NCBI RefSeq assembly: GCF_025558585.1
Contig: NZ_CP094723.1
Span: forward strand, 1,054,001 to 1,118,000
Reading direction: 5' to 3'
DNA: 64,000 bases
DNA from: Staphylococcus sp. IVB6214
GTDB taxonomy: Bacteria > Bacillota > Bacilli > Staphylococcales > Staphylococcaceae
Position 1 is the first letter of the stretch. The number at the start of each line of letters is the position of its first letter. Position numbers and translations under genes: made by a program. Under the pieces are notes generated by a model. It was given only the letters and a program-made list of their open reading frames with translations, searched no databases and was not told the origin of the DNA. Shown here piece after piece: positions 48,121 through 58,514 of the stretch.

Positions 48121-48149
48121 AACATCTTACAAATGACACAAATTGTCAA
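48121..48149 (-). promoter_or_regulatory. Possible rpsA promoter
   Basis: On the minus strand a consensus -35 TTGACA (48144-48149) precedes GATGTT (48121-48126) by 17 bases. The -10 is poor, so this is tentative. Confidence 0.35.
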
Positions 48150-48169
48150 GAAATTTCCATATTTCTAAC

Positions 48170-48892
<723 letters not shown>

Positions 48893-48914
48893 TTATTTAA
48901 CAGGAGGAAATCAA

Positions 48915-49877
48915 ATGAAAAAATTATTAGTGATTCATACTGGTGGGACAATCAGCATGTCTCAAGATGAATCGAATACAGTCAACACAAATGGCGATAA
49001 TCCTATTGCAAATCATCAAGAACTTATACAAACATATGCAGATATTAAAGAAGTGATGCCTTTTACTGTTCCTTCTCCACATATTTCAATCCGTCATGTC
49101 AAAGAAATTAGACAACTTATTATGTCACACTGTGATGAATATGATGGTTTTGTTATCACTCATGGTACAGATACATTAGAAGAAACAGCTTTTCTTCTCG
49201 ATTTGACACTTTCAATTACAAAACCAGTCGTTATCACGGGTGCAATGCGCTCATCCAACGAAATTGGTTCGGATGGCTTATACAACTTTATCGCATCCAT
49301 TCGGGTCGCGGTAGCAGATGCATCTCATCATAAAGGGGTTATGGTCGTATTTAATGATGAAATACATACAGCACGTAATGTGACGAAAACGCACACATCC
49401 AATACGAATACGTTTCAAAGTCCGAATCATGGACCACTAGGTGTGATCACGAAGTCAGGTATTTATTTCCACCATCGACCTTATGAGAAGACAACTTTGT
49501 CGGAAATTGATACACATCTGAATGTACCGTTAATTAAGGCGCACATGGATATGGGGAGTGAAGTACTGGCATTTTATGCTGATCAGCACGTTGACGGTAT
49601 CGTAATTGAAGCTTTAGGACAAGGTAACTTGCCGCCTACCGCATTAGAGGGATTAGACAAATGTCTCGCATCCCAAATTCCGATAGTTCTCGTATCAAGA
49701 TCGTTTAATGGTATTGTGAGTGCTGTTTATAGCTATGCAGGTGGTGGACACCAACTTCAAAATAAAGGTGTCATCTTCTCAAATGGTTTAAATGGGCAGA
49801 AGGCACGTTTAAAACTATTAGTCGCATTAAGCAATCATTACAATCATGATCAAATTCGTCACTATTTTAATGATTGA
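48915..49877 (+). CDS. ansA: Asparaginase
   Basis: A 320-residue L-asparaginase. The two catalytic triads are marked by VIHTGGTISMS at the N-terminus (nucleophile Thr) and THGTDTLEETAF near 88 (Thr-Asp with a later Lys in TGAMRSSNE). No signal peptide is present, so it is likely cytoplasmic. It turns asparagine into aspartate and ammonia. The ribosome site CAGGAGG lies seven bases before the ATG. It is a single-gene unit, divergent from cmk. Confidence 0.94.
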   Translation: MKKLLVIHTGGTISMSQDESNTVNTNGDNPIANHQELIQTYADIKEVMPFTVPSPHISIRHVKEIRQLIMSHCDEYDGFVITHGTDTLEETAFLLDLTLSITKPVVITGAMRSSNEIGSDGLYNFIASIRVAVADASHHKGVMVVFNDEIHTARNVTKTHTSNTNTFQSPNHGPLGVITKSGIYFHHRPYEKTTLSEIDTHLNVPLIKAHMDMGSEVLAFYADQHVDGIVIEALGQGNLPPTALEGLDKCLASQIPIVLVSRSFNGIVSAVYSYAGGGHQLQNKGVIFSNGLNGQKARLKLLVALSNHYNHDQIRHYFND

Positions 49878-50082
49878 TTAAAAAGTGAAAGTGTGAATAT
49901 ATTCAAGCTTCGTGACGTAGATGTTTTCTGTCCCATGATCAGAGTTGAGTTAGGTCATATATGTTCATGCTATCTTCTGAATGGAAAATATCCCCTAACT
50001 TATTGAAGAAAGGACGCATTATATTCATGTTTTAGTAAGCTTTGGTCATTGAGCGTCTTTGGCTAGATTATAGATTAAGCAT

Positions 50083-50128
50083 AAAAAAGTGAGCAGGAAA
50101 CCCTATTTAGGTCTCCTACTCACTTTTT
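50083..50128 (-). terminator. Terminator after ypdA
   Basis: AAAAAGTGAG-AGGA-ACC pairs with GGT-TCCT-CTCACTTTTT with small mismatches, with T runs on both strands. It lies nine bases after the ypdA stop and could also stop read-through from ansA. Confidence 0.8.
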
Positions 50129-50136
50129 AAATGACA

Positions 50137-51123
50137 TTATGATTCTAATGGTGACTGCTTTTTGGTTAAGATATCTTGTGCGATAGATACACCGTGATAT
50201 TTGCCATTTTCTATAAAGATACTATTTGCATCTGTTCCTGCAGCGATAACCCCTGCAATATAGCAGTTTTCAACATTTGTCTCATACGTATCTTTATTAT
50301 AGACAGGTGCTGTTCCATAACTTGTCGTATTGATATCGATACCAACTGATGTTAAGAAGTCATAATCTGGGTGATAGCCAATCATTGCAAAGACAAAGTC
50401 ATTGTCGATTGTTTTTGTCTCACCATTCGTCTCAAAAGTAACCGTTGATTCGGTAATTTCTGTTACATGACTATCGAAATACATATCGATATTTCCACGA
50501 CGAACAAGTGAATCGAAGTTTGGTAATATCCAAGGTTTAACAGATGGTGAATACTCTGACCCACGATAAATAACCGTCACTTTAGCATTGGCTTTTTCTA
50601 ACTCAATAGCAGCATCAACTGCTGAGTTTTTACCACCAATAATAACAACATTTTGATTGAAGTATGGATGTGCTTCTTTAAAATAATGCATTACTTTAGG
50701 TAAAGTAGCGCCATCAACGTCTAATGTATTTGGTTGCCCATAATAACCTGTTGCGATTGTCAAGAATCGGCATTGATACACATCTTTTGTTGTGGTAATC
50801 GTAAAGTGATTGTTCATTTTACGAACGGTTAACACTTCTTCAAAAGTATTGATCTTTAATTGATGGTGTTTTACCACTTCTCGATAATAAACGAGTGCTT
50901 GATTACGGCGTGGTTTTAAGTCTTCAACAATAAATGGCACATCACCGATACTGAGTTTGTCACTTGAAGAAAAGAAAGTTTGGTGTGTTGGATAATGATA
51001 AAGGGCTTCAACGACATTCCCTTTTTCAATAATTAATGTTTCAATGCCTTTCTTTTGCTGTTCGATCGCAGCACTTAGACCACATGGTCCGCCACCGATA
51101 ATAATACTTTCAATTGTTTTCAT
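50137..51123 (-). CDS. ypdA: YpdA bacillithiol-disulfide reductase
   Basis: A 328-residue FAD-dependent pyridine nucleotide oxidoreductase. The FAD loop GGGPCGLSAA places a Cys at residue 14, the position reported as redox-active in S. aureus YpdA; the NADPH loop is VIIGGKNSAVDAA near 165. It uses NADPH to reduce oxidised bacillithiol, completing the cycle with brxA. I chose the ATG at 51123 because it puts Cys at 14 and matches the family length. No good ribosome site precedes it; the nearest AGGAGG is 65 bases upstream (51189-51194). A 13-codon in-frame extension from 51162 would add a hydrophobic stretch. Confidence 0.93.
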   Translation of the reverse strand: MKTIESIIIGGGPCGLSAAIEQQKKGIETLIIEKGNVVEALYHYPTHQTFFSSSDKLSIGDVPFIVEDLKPRRNQALVYYREVVKHHQLKINTFEEVLTVRKMNNHFTITTTKDVYQCRFLTIATGYYGQPNTLDVDGATLPKVMHYFKEAHPYFNQNVVIIGGKNSAVDAAIELEKANAKVTVIYRGSEYSPSVKPWILPNFDSLVRRGNIDMYFDSHVTEITESTVTFETNGETKTIDNDFVFAMIGYHPDYDFLTSVGIDINTTSYGTAPVYNKDTYETNVENCYIAGVIAAGTDANSIFIENGKYHGVSIAQDILTKKQSPLES

Positions 51124-51317
51124 CTTTACTACTAAAACTAAAAATATGAAACGCTTTGTCATATTATGCTACTTTAGAATTAGTGTTGCCTCCTATTCGC
51201 ATACTAGCATGGTATTTACGTACATTAATCTATCTAATCCCCGAATATTATAGCAACTTTTTAAAGCAAACAAAATGAATAAGTTTTGACAATGCAAGTT
51301 GCTGTTACAATCGCAAA

Positions 51318-51361
51318 AAGAAGTATTCCTTTTACCGTCAAGTAAACATGGAATACTTCTT
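51318..51361 (-). terminator. Terminator after ebpS
   Basis: A perfect 12-bp stem AAGAAGTATTCC with GGAATACTTCTT around about 20 bases, followed by TTTTT on the minus strand. Confidence 0.88.
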
Positions 51362-51372
51362 CTCGTTAAATA

Positions 51373-52941
51373 TCATGGAATAATCAATTGTTGTCCATTA
51401 CTAATGTTGTTACCACTAATGCCATTCGCTTGTCTAATCTTTTCAACATTTTCAGGTGATCCACTACCATAGTATTGAATCGCAATACGGTATAAGTTTT
51501 CGCTGCCACCTACCGTATGTGACTGATTACCTGCATTTTGTTGCTGTTGCTGTGCATTTTGTTGGTTTCCATTTTGATTTGCATATTGATTATTCGCATT
51601 TTGATTGTTTGCTGCATTTTGTGCTTCTTGTTCTTTTGCAGCTTTCTCTTTTTCGGCTTTTTCTTTCGCAATTCTTTGTTTTTCGGCTTTTTCTTTCGCA
51701 ATTCTTTGTTTTTCAGCTTTTTCTTTCGCTTCCTGCTCTTTCGCTGCTTTCTCTTTTGCAGCTTTCTCTTTAGCTTCTTGATCTTTTTTCGCTTGTTCTT
51801 TGTCATTTTTATCAGATTGTTGTGTAAGCTGAGTATCGTTTTGACTTGAACCTTGATCTTGATTGAATAAATACATACCACCAAAAATCGCAACTGTTCC
51901 AAGAATTAAAATTGCTGCGATAATTGGGAGAATTCTCATTAAGAATCCACCGCCACCTGCACCATTTGATACAGATGTATTAGGTGTTTCATTATTTTTT
52001 GCTGAAGCTTTTGTTACACCCGCTCCCAAAGTTGCGGCACTCGCAGCAGCCGCAGCCTTCTTTTTACTGCCATTGTTCGCCTCTGATGTAGAATTAGTAT
52101 TGGCGCTAGTAGCTTGTCCTTTAGAAGTAGCAGTCGCACCTGCACCGGTTGCTACACCTGCAGCCGCAGCTTTCTTTTTACTGCTGTTGTTCGCCTCTGA
52201 TGTAGAATTAGTATTGGTGCTAGTAGCTTGTCCTTTAGAAGTAGCAGCCGCACCTGCACCCGCAGTTGCCACATTGTTCTTATCATCCTTGTTAGATGGT
52301 GACTTTGTATCAGAATGTGCTTTGTTACTTTGTTTTTTAGAAGAAGTAGCTAAGGCAGCACCGGCAGCAACACCAGCCGTGGCCGCCTTCTTTTTATTGT
52401 CTTTATTTGATGATGGCTGATCATCAGATTTGTTTTTTGTGTTGTGTGGTTTCGAAGCGGCTACACCACCCGCAACCCCTAAGTTATTTGTTGTGTGCTT
52501 TTTATCATCATTGTTCGTTGAATCTTTCGTTGCTTTGTCTTGCTGCTTAGAAGTGACAGCACTTGCACCAGCTACGACACCAGCACCAGCGACTTGTTTT
52601 TTCGTATCATGATCTGTTTGTTTCGTCTCTTGCTCTGATTGTTTTTTGCTCGTTTCTTGTTTGTCTGTTTCAGGCGTTTTAACTGGTTTTGAATGTTGTT
52701 CAGATTGTGTAGATTTTTCTGCTTCAACTGAATCAGTATGCTCTTTTACGTTATGCTGATTGCGGTCACGTTTTCGATGTCTTCTCTGTGTATTTCGTGG
52801 TGGAAAATGTTGCATGCTATTGTTGTCTGATGCATCTGTTTCTTTGCTCGATGTGTCATCAGCTGTTGATAGGTCTTCTTTAGTCGGATTGATTTCTTGG
52901 CGATTGCGTTCAAATTCATCCTTGAAATTATCTTTTGACAC
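51373..52941 (-). CDS. ebpS: Elastin-binding protein EbpS (LysM surface protein)
   Basis: About 522 residues. A long polar N-terminal part ([17 protein letters not shown], Lys/Gln/Thr-rich) contains Ala-rich blocks and two 38-residue repeats ([12 protein letters not shown]... [18 protein letters not shown]). One transmembrane helix ([21 protein letters not shown]) follows, then a Lys/Glu/Ala coiled region with 10-residue repeats of [10 protein letters not shown], an Asn/Gln stretch and a C-terminal LysM domain ([19 protein letters not shown]) that binds peptidoglycan. S. aureus EbpS binds elastin. The start is likely the GTG at 52941 ([14 protein letters not shown]); the ATG at 52950 touches the AAAGG site. 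Confidence 0.93.
   Translation of the reverse strand: MSKDNFKDEFERNRQEINPTKEDLSTADDTSSKETDASDNNSMQHFPPRNTQRRHRKRDRNQHNVKEHTDSVEAEKSTQSEQHSKPVKTPETDKQETSKKQSEQETKQTDHDTKKQVAGAGVVAGASAVTSKQQDKATKDSTNNDDKKHTTNNLGVAGGVAASKPHNTKNKSDDQPSSNKDNKKKAATAGVAAGAALATSSKKQSNKAHSDTKSPSNKDDKNNVATAGAGAAATSKGQATSTNTNSTSEANNSSKKKAAAAGVATGAGATATSKGQATSANTNSTSEANNGSKKKAAAAASAATLGAGVTKASAKNNETPNTSVSNGAGGGGFLMRILPIIAAILILGTVAIFGGMYLFNQDQGSSQNDTQLTQQSDKNDKEQAKKDQEAKEKAAKEKAAKEQEAKEKAEKQRIAKEKAEKQRIAKEKAEKEKAAKEQEAQNAANNQNANNQYANQNGNQQNAQQQQQNAGNQSHTVGGSENLYRIAIQYYGSGSPENVEKIRQANGISGNNISNGQQLIIP
52053..52280. repeat. Two tandem 114-base repeats within ebpS
   Basis: Two copies offset by exactly 114 bases (38 codons) start near 52053 and 52167. 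The first about 95 bases of each are almost identical (CCTCTGATGTAGAATTAGTA in both), while the ends differ. The unit size keeps the reading frame, so copy-number change would vary protein length without breaking it. Confidence 0.85.
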
Positions 52942-53093
52942 TTTCTTCATCCTTTCTTTTACGCTACAAATAGAAATATTAAATCAACTTCTAAAATAAA
53001 ACGTGTGCGCATCTCCATTATTACTTTTTCAATACACTTCTTAATTAGATTATAGCCTGTTTAAAATTACGGTGTAAAGCATTGAGAGATTTA

Positions 53094-54467
53094 TTAGAAC
53101 AAAGTTTCTAATTTTTCTTCATAGGATATTTTTCGATATACCTTTTTTCTGTTTTTTTCATGTATTTGGTGGGATATTCCACATATGTCACAGCAGTTTC
53201 CATTCGTTTTTACAGACATATTGAAATAGCGCATGAGTTGTTGACGTCGACATGTTTGTATATTGGCATATTGCAGCATATGTTGGAGTGCTCTCACTTT
53301 TTGTTGATGATTTTGACGAAATATTTTTTGGAGCTTCTCGACTGAATAGCGTTGTGATAATACAGATAAAATGTCATGTTTCTCTTGATCAATCAATGTT
53401 CCCTGTTCAAATAAATGAATATCTTCTTCAATAATCTGGTGCGCTGTTGCAAGCAATTCTAATAAGTATTGGTCATCTTCTTGATATAGTGCGATAGCTT
53501 GACTTTGTTTGCCATCTCGTCCAGCTCGACCAATCTCTTGCAAATAACTCGAAGGACTATTGGATAAGTGGAAATGGATGATTGTACGGATATCTGGCTT
53601 ATTCACGCCCATACCAAAGGCACTCGTTGCGACAATAATACGGATATCATTTTTTAAAAACTGCTGCTGAACAGTGTACCGTTCTTCATAACTTAAATCC
53701 GCATGGTAAATCCCCGTAAGATAACCCGCAGCATAGATTTGCTCTGCAATGTCCAAACATACTTTTTTAGATGAAACATATATAATCGTCGGTCCAGAAG
53801 TCGCGATTGTTTCTAAAATCCATTCGATTTTGTCTTGATATGACGTCATGTGCTCTACCGATAAAGAAATATTCGTACGATCCATATCAGATTGTAATAA
53901 TGTAAACGTTCGTTTTGTAACAAATTCAATATCTGACTTCAAATGGCTTGTTGCAGTAGCGGTTAAACCTAATACAGGAATATGTTGGTATAAGTCTGTA
54001 ACTTGATTAATTAACGCATAATGCGGTCGAAAATCAAACCCCCATTCAGATAAACAGTGTACTTCATCAAGAACGATTAGCCCTAATGTCAAGTTTCTTA
54101 TACGATTCAAATGATGTGGTTGTAAGATGAATTCTGGACTTACAAATATAAAAAGTGCACTGTCCAGCTGTTGAAATGCCAGTTGGCGTTCACTTTGTGA
54201 CATGCCAGAGTGAATGGAGACAACCCGTCGTTCGCCATTCATTTTCATCTGCATAACTTGATCATCCATCAGTGAAATAAGTGGAGAAATAATAAGTGTA
54301 GGTTGTTGTTTAATGTATGTGGGCAACTGATAACATAAGCTTTTACCACTTCCGGTTGGTAGAATACCTAAAGTATTTTCCCCATTTAGAACACTTTGAA
54401 TCAACTCTTCCTGCCCTTGCCTGAACTGTGAGAAACCAAAGTACTGCTGTAACGCTGTTTTAAGCAT
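53094..54467 (-). CDS. recS: RecQ-family DNA helicase (RecS type)
   Basis: A 457-residue superfamily 2 helicase. It has the RecQ motif 0 FGFSQFRQGQEELI, Walker A LPTGSGKSLCYQLP, the DEVH box in VLDEVHCLSEWGFDFRP, and motif VI in YLQEIGRAGRDGKQSQ. A zinc-binding Cys set is in QTCRRQQ and NCCDICG; the HRDC domain of full RecQ is missing. This length and the neighbours ypbB and fer match B. subtilis recS. It likely unwinds recombination intermediates. The start is the ATG at 54467 after AAAGGAG; the longer frame runs into ypbB. Confidence 0.92.
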   Translation of the reverse strand: MLKTALQQYFGFSQFRQGQEELIQSVLNGENTLGILPTGSGKSLCYQLPTYIKQQPTLIISPLISLMDDQVMQMKMNGERRVVSIHSGMSQSERQLAFQQLDSALFIFVSPEFILQPHHLNRIRNLTLGLIVLDEVHCLSEWGFDFRPHYALINQVTDLYQHIPVLGLTATATSHLKSDIEFVTKRTFTLLQSDMDRTNISLSVEHMTSYQDKIEWILETIATSGPTIIYVSSKKVCLDIAEQIYAAGYLTGIYHADLSYEERYTVQQQFLKNDIRIIVATSAFGMGVNKPDIRTIIHFHLSNSPSSYLQEIGRAGRDGKQSQAIALYQEDDQYLLELLATAHQIIEEDIHLFEQGTLIDQEKHDILSVLSQRYSVEKLQKIFRQNHQQKVRALQHMLQYANIQTCRRQQLMRYFNMSVKTNGNCCDICGISHQIHEKNRKKVYRKISYEEKLETLF

Positions 54468-55407
54468 GTAATACTCCTTTCGCAAAACCAATAATCGCCA
54501 ACTTGATTTCAAAATAACTAAGATATTCAAAATGTGCTTTATAAAATCGGAGTTTTTGAAAAGGTTGTTGTGCGTAAAAAGCTAAAAAACTGTGAAAATC
54601 TTGCGTTAAATAATCATGATAATTCGTCAAATGATGTCGCATAAATAGGTCTAGAATATGATCATGGATTGTATTTTCAGTAAGCTGTGTTTGCTGTGCG
54701 ACTTCAGAAACAGATAACCCTTGAAGTAAAAGAGACTTTGTCCGGAATAACGTGTAACTCAGTTGCTCAGTTGCTAGACATTGATGCAGTATTGGATAGG
54801 TTTCCTTTTCAGAAAGCAACTGATAAATAGTCAACAAATCTATGTAATGCGTGATAAACAATTGATCATCATCCATCTGATGGAGCTGTCCAACTTGCTT
54901 CATTGTATACATTGTTTCGTCATACCCGGTTAAAAAATAATGTGCGATACTTCCTGAATGTTCGGCATTCAATGTTTTGAACAGCATGAATATTTCTTGT
55001 TTTACATGTGTGTTAAGTTGTTGATTTTGAATCATTGTATAAATACCACGTACTCGTTGATGCGTTTCAGTATGAGATGTTAGTGGTGCAAACTTCATAT
55101 TACCGTGTTGTGCATGTGACAATGTTTGAATCAGAAGTTGCAATGTAACAAAAGAATGTTGTAACATAAAGTATGTTGCAGTTGATGAGATAGGTAGCGT
55201 GATTTCTTCGTTCGTAGATGCCGTTACAATATTCTCATAATCATCAAATGATAAGTTAGGGACACACCCATAAAGACTCATTAGATTTAGAGATGTCGCA
55301 TCAAAAAAGGTTTGATGCGTCTTTTTACCTATGATAATATTATATATGCTTTTTTGATTTTTGTTGGGGCTTGCGTGTTGATATATATAAGCAATGATTG
55401 ATTTCAT
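54460..55407 (-). CDS. ypbB: YpbB-like helix-turn-helix protein
   Basis: A 315-residue soluble protein with a C-terminal helix-turn-helix domain of the kind found next to RecQ (LLQGLSVSEVAQQTQLTENT). The rest is helical and lacks other motifs I recognise. The role is unknown; the helix-turn-helix and its overlap with recS (8 bases) suggest help for the helicase in DNA binding. The start is the ATG at 55407 (MKSIIAYIYQ) with GAGGTG six bases upstream; the 17-codon extension is rejected. It is divergent from fer. Confidence 0.82.
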   Translation of the reverse strand: MKSIIAYIYQHASPNKNQKSIYNIIIGKKTHQTFFDATSLNLMSLYGCVPNLSFDDYENIVTASTNEEITLPISSTATYFMLQHSFVTLQLLIQTLSHAQHGNMKFAPLTSHTETHQRVRGIYTMIQNQQLNTHVKQEIFMLFKTLNAEHSGSIAHYFLTGYDETMYTMKQVGQLHQMDDDQLFITHYIDLLTIYQLLSEKETYPILHQCLATEQLSYTLFRTKSLLLQGLSVSEVAQQTQLTENTIHDHILDLFMRHHLTNYHDYLTQDFHSFLAFYAQQPFQKLRFYKAHFEYLSYFEIKLAIIGFAKGVLHA

Positions 55408-55482
55408 GTTGAACACCTCAATAATAAAACGTATATATTGAAAATTTAAGAAATCCAAACTACAATGAAATTATAATGTTAG

Positions 55483-55761
<279 letters not shown>

Positions 55762-55809
55762 TATAATTTATGCGTATTGTACACTACATTGCGCTAAATT
55801 TAAATAGAT

Positions 55810-55855
55810 AAGCAAACAAAAAGCGGTGCACAATCACACCGCTTTTTGTTTGCTT
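55810..55855. terminator. 19-bp bidirectional terminator between fer and ribU
   Basis: A perfect 19-bp stem beginning AAGCAAACAAAAAGCGGTG closes an 8-base loop (55829-55836). T runs lie on both strands, so it can stop fer and ribU. Confidence 0.93.
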
Positions 55856-55858
55856 ATT

Positions 55859-56410
55859 TTATATTTTAAGGACGTGTTTTAGTCTTTTATATAATAAGAT
55901 GAATAACAATGAGACGACAAACCCTTTTATAATATTAAAAGGTATGATACCTGCTGTGATAATGATTTTTAGATTTGTCGCAATATCTGCTAAATTCATA
56001 ATCATGCCATACAAAGGCAAGAGTACAAAATAATTCATAATACTAAGTACGATTGTCATGATCAACGTACCTGCTGCCAGACCTATCAGCATGCCACGTG
56101 TAGATGGCTTGTAGCGATAAATACCATAAGCAGTGAGTAGCAAACTACTACCAGCAATAAAGTTCGCAACCGGTCCAACTGGATCAGCAAGATAGAAAAA
56201 GAAGTTCAATAAGTTTTTAATGAATTCAACGAGTATTCCTGCAATAGGTCCTAATGTAAATGTTGCAAGTAACGCTGGAACATCACTAAAGTCAAGTGTT
56301 AAATAAGGTGGTAAAAAAGGTAATGGAAATTTGATGAACATAAGGATCACCGAAATCCCACTTAAAATACCGACAATAATCAATTGTCTTGTTTGTTTCG
56401 ATTGTTGCAT
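55859..56410 (-). CDS. ribU: RibU, riboflavin-binding subunit of an ECF transporter
   Basis: A 183-residue membrane protein with about six helices. Its start LIIVGILSGISVILMFIKFPLPFLPPYLTLDFSD (given in part) and ALLATFTLGPIAGILVEFIKNLL match the RibU S component. It captures riboflavin and works with a shared EcfAAT module encoded elsewhere. The FMN riboswitch in its leader confirms the substrate. The start is the ATG at 56410 (MQQSKQTRQ), 11 bases after GGAG; the longer frame would start inside the leader. Confidence 0.94.
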   Translation of the reverse strand: MQQSKQTRQLIIVGILSGISVILMFIKFPLPFLPPYLTLDFSDVPALLATFTLGPIAGILVEFIKNLLNFFFYLADPVGPVANFIAGSSLLLTAYGIYRYKPSTRGMLIGLAAGTLIMTIVLSIMNYFVLLPLYGMIMNLADIATNLKIIITAGIIPFNIIKGFVVSLLFILLYKRLKHVLKI

Positions 56411-56483
56411 GATTAAAATGTCTCCTTTTCTGACTTTCATCTTTCACGAATAGGAGGCATTTGCGCAACACAAAGAAACCTCC

Positions 56484-56608
56484 ATCTTCTCCCATCCAGA
56501 CTGTTACTGTCGGCTCTAGACTTCCACTAGATCAGCCATAAATAAAAATTTATGGGTCGCAGGCTTAAAAATTACTGCCGGTAGGGAATTGCACCCAACC
56601 CCGAAGAT
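56484..56608 (-). ncRNA. FMN riboswitch (RFN element) upstream of ribU
   Basis: About 125 nt on the minus strand with the conserved RFN parts: ATCTTCGGGG at the 5' end, GGGTGCAATTCCCTACCGGC, a variable arm, CTGATCTAGTGGAAGTCTAG, AGCCGACAGTAACAGTCTGG and ATGGGAGAAGAT closing P1. High FMN should lower ribU expression. A GGAGG just after the aptamer (in GATGGAGGTTTC) can pair with CCTCC downstream, a possible expression-platform helix. No clear terminator lies before ribU. Confidence 0.95.
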
Positions 56609-56713
56609 GAAATAATCAATTATTTTATTTATCATAAGTTTAACGAATCACATCAATAAATACAATATAGATGTTTGGCTAAGTCGTCACTAAAAAGGTA
56701 GCAAGTGACAAAA

Positions 56714-56758
56714 AACGCTCTTCTTATCGTTGTTCGAAAACGAAATAAGAAGAACGTT
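56714..56758 (-). terminator. Terminator after srrB
   Basis: AACGTTCTTCTTA pairs with TAAGAAGAGCGTT (one G-U) and TTTTTTG follows on the minus strand. It separates srrAB from the ribU leader. Confidence 0.88.
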
Positions 56759-56768
56759 CTGTTTTGAA

Positions 56769-58514
56769 TTATTCATTTATATGCTTAGGTAGTTGAATGG
56801 TAAAGGTTGTGCCTTTATCTACTTCACTTGTCACAGTGATTTTACCGTGATGAGCTTCCATAATCATTCGTGTAATAAAGAGGCCAAGACCTGTTCCTTC
56901 TTTCCCTCTTTTACGAGCAGCATCTACTTTATAGAAACGCTCAAACACCTTTTCTAAGTGTTCAGGAGAAATACCTACACCCGTATCTTTGACAGTTAAA
57001 ATTTGATGAGTGTCAGTTTCTTCAGCTTGAATTGAAATAGTATCTCCTGGTCTCGTATAACGAGATGCATTATCCACAAGATTTGTCAGTACTTGTTCCA
57101 TACGATCAAAATCATAATCCCATAGATCATTCATGATGCCATCTGTTTGGAAGTCTAATGTCAATGCCAGTTCATTGGCTTGTTGGCGATATTTCATCGA
57201 CATTTTATGGATTAATTCCGACATCGGACGTACTTCTTTTGTGATGTTAATACCGTCTGCATCAATCTTTGCAACGTCTAGTAGCTCATTGACCAATCGA
57301 CTTAAGCGTTTCGTTTCATCTAGAACAATGAGTAGAAATTCATGAATGTCTTCTGGTTCTGTCACGATTCCGTCTACAATGGATTCAGTATACCCTTGTA
57401 ATAGTGAAATCGGTGTACGTAGTTCATGAGAAACACTAGCTATGAAATCTTTCTTCATTTGCTCCATGTGATGCTCTCGTGTCATATCTCTAATAATAAC
57501 AACAAGGCCGCTTTCTTTATTAGATTGAATTTGATCGATATAACTCATGACCACAGCGTAATGTTTTTGATTAATTTCATATTCACGATATTCTGTTGTT
57601 TTGCTTTCAAAGGTATCGTTTATTTGCGTATCAAATAATACTTTGTGATCTAGATTCATATCGAGCATCATTTTGTGTGCCAAATGATTCGATAAGATAA
57701 TATGTCGTTTATGATTAATGCCTAAAACACCTTGTGCCATAGAGTTAATCAATGTATCTCTAATATTTTTAGAACTGGTAATGTCATCAATATGATTTTG
57801 GATATTGTGACTCATCTGGTTAAATGCACTCGCAAGTTCACCAATCTCATCTTTTGTTTGGACATGTACTTGTTTGTCGTACCGCCCTTTTGCAACTTCC
57901 AGTGCTTGTTCTTTAAATTGACGCAGTGGATTTGTGATCCGAGTCGATAAAAAGAATGCGAAAATGGTCGTAATAATTAAGAAGATGACTGCAGTGATTA
58001 AAATAATAATTGCAATCACGTTATTCGTATCGGAAATACTTCTCAAATCCTCGTATATATAGATGACAGACTTATGACCTTCTTTATCTAACGTTGGATA
58101 GCCAAGCAGTAAATATGATTTCTTTTGTCCATCAAGCTTGATCGTTACATGTTTTATGACCTTTTTTTGCGTGAGTTTTATATTATTGAGATCTACATCT
58201 TTGTTAATAAACTTTAGCATCTCTTTTTTCTCTGGATGCTTCGATATGGCATTGTTTTTCTCTGGTAAGATGATGACGCCCTTACTACCTTCTAACAGCA
58301 TCTCACTATGGTTAATCGCCATTTGACGATTCTCACTTTTTTCTATGATGGCACTAATACTTTCTGCGTTATTGTATAAAGATTGTTCTGTATTTTGCGT
58401 GAAGTAATATTGAATAAATGTAATCAGTGCTGCACTTAATAAAATTAAAACTGTCGTTACTATTAATATAATAGTTAACCACAGTTTTATTACGACGCTA
58501 TTTAGTCGTTTCAT
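56769..58514 (-). CDS. srrB: SrrB respiratory-response sensor histidine kinase
   Basis: A 581-residue kinase (ResE-like). It has two transmembrane helices (about 8-32 and 165-190) enclosing an extracellular sensor, then HAMP, a PAS domain (GVLGINHKRHIILSNH), the HisKA domain with phospho-His in VSHELRTPISLL, and the ATPase domain with DNASRYT and GTGLGLFI. It senses respiratory and nitrosative stress, probably through menaquinone. The S. aureus ATPase-domain cysteines are not present; this protein has no cysteine at all. The start is the ATG at 58514 with GAGG upstream; it overlaps srrA by 17 bases. Confidence 0.95.
   Translation of the reverse strand: MKRLNSVVIKLWLTIILIVTTVLILLSAALITFIQYYFTQNTEQSLYNNAESISAIIEKSENRQMAINHSEMLLEGSKGVIILPEKNNAISKHPEKKEMLKFINKDVDLNNIKLTQKKVIKHVTIKLDGQKKSYLLLGYPTLDKEGHKSVIYIYEDLRSISDTNNVIAIIILITAVIFLIITTIFAFFLSTRITNPLRQFKEQALEVAKGRYDKQVHVQTKDEIGELASAFNQMSHNIQNHIDDITSSKNIRDTLINSMAQGVLGINHKRHIILSNHLAHKMMLDMNLDHKVLFDTQINDTFESKTTEYREYEINQKHYAVVMSYIDQIQSNKESGLVVIIRDMTREHHMEQMKKDFIASVSHELRTPISLLQGYTESIVDGIVTEPEDIHEFLLIVLDETKRLSRLVNELLDVAKIDADGINITKEVRPMSELIHKMSMKYRQQANELALTLDFQTDGIMNDLWDYDFDRMEQVLTNLVDNASRYTRPGDTISIQAEETDTHQILTVKDTGVGISPEHLEKVFERFYKVDAARKRGKEGTGLGLFITRMIMEAHHGKITVTSEVDKGTTFTIQLPKHINE

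Noticed and set aside
51510-51902. 130-codon minus-strand frame inside ebpS
   Set aside because: An alternate frame of the Lys/Glu/Ala repeats, giving an almost pure Lys-rich product; shadow of the real gene.
52053-52280. Possible CRISPR-like repeats
   Set aside because: Two adjacent 114-base units in a coding frame without spacers; they are protein repeats of EbpS.
51863-52420. 185-codon plus-strand frame opposite ebpS
   Set aside because: It is the complement of the Ala- and Lys-rich repeats of ebpS; it is low in complexity, has no ribosome site and no family resemblance.
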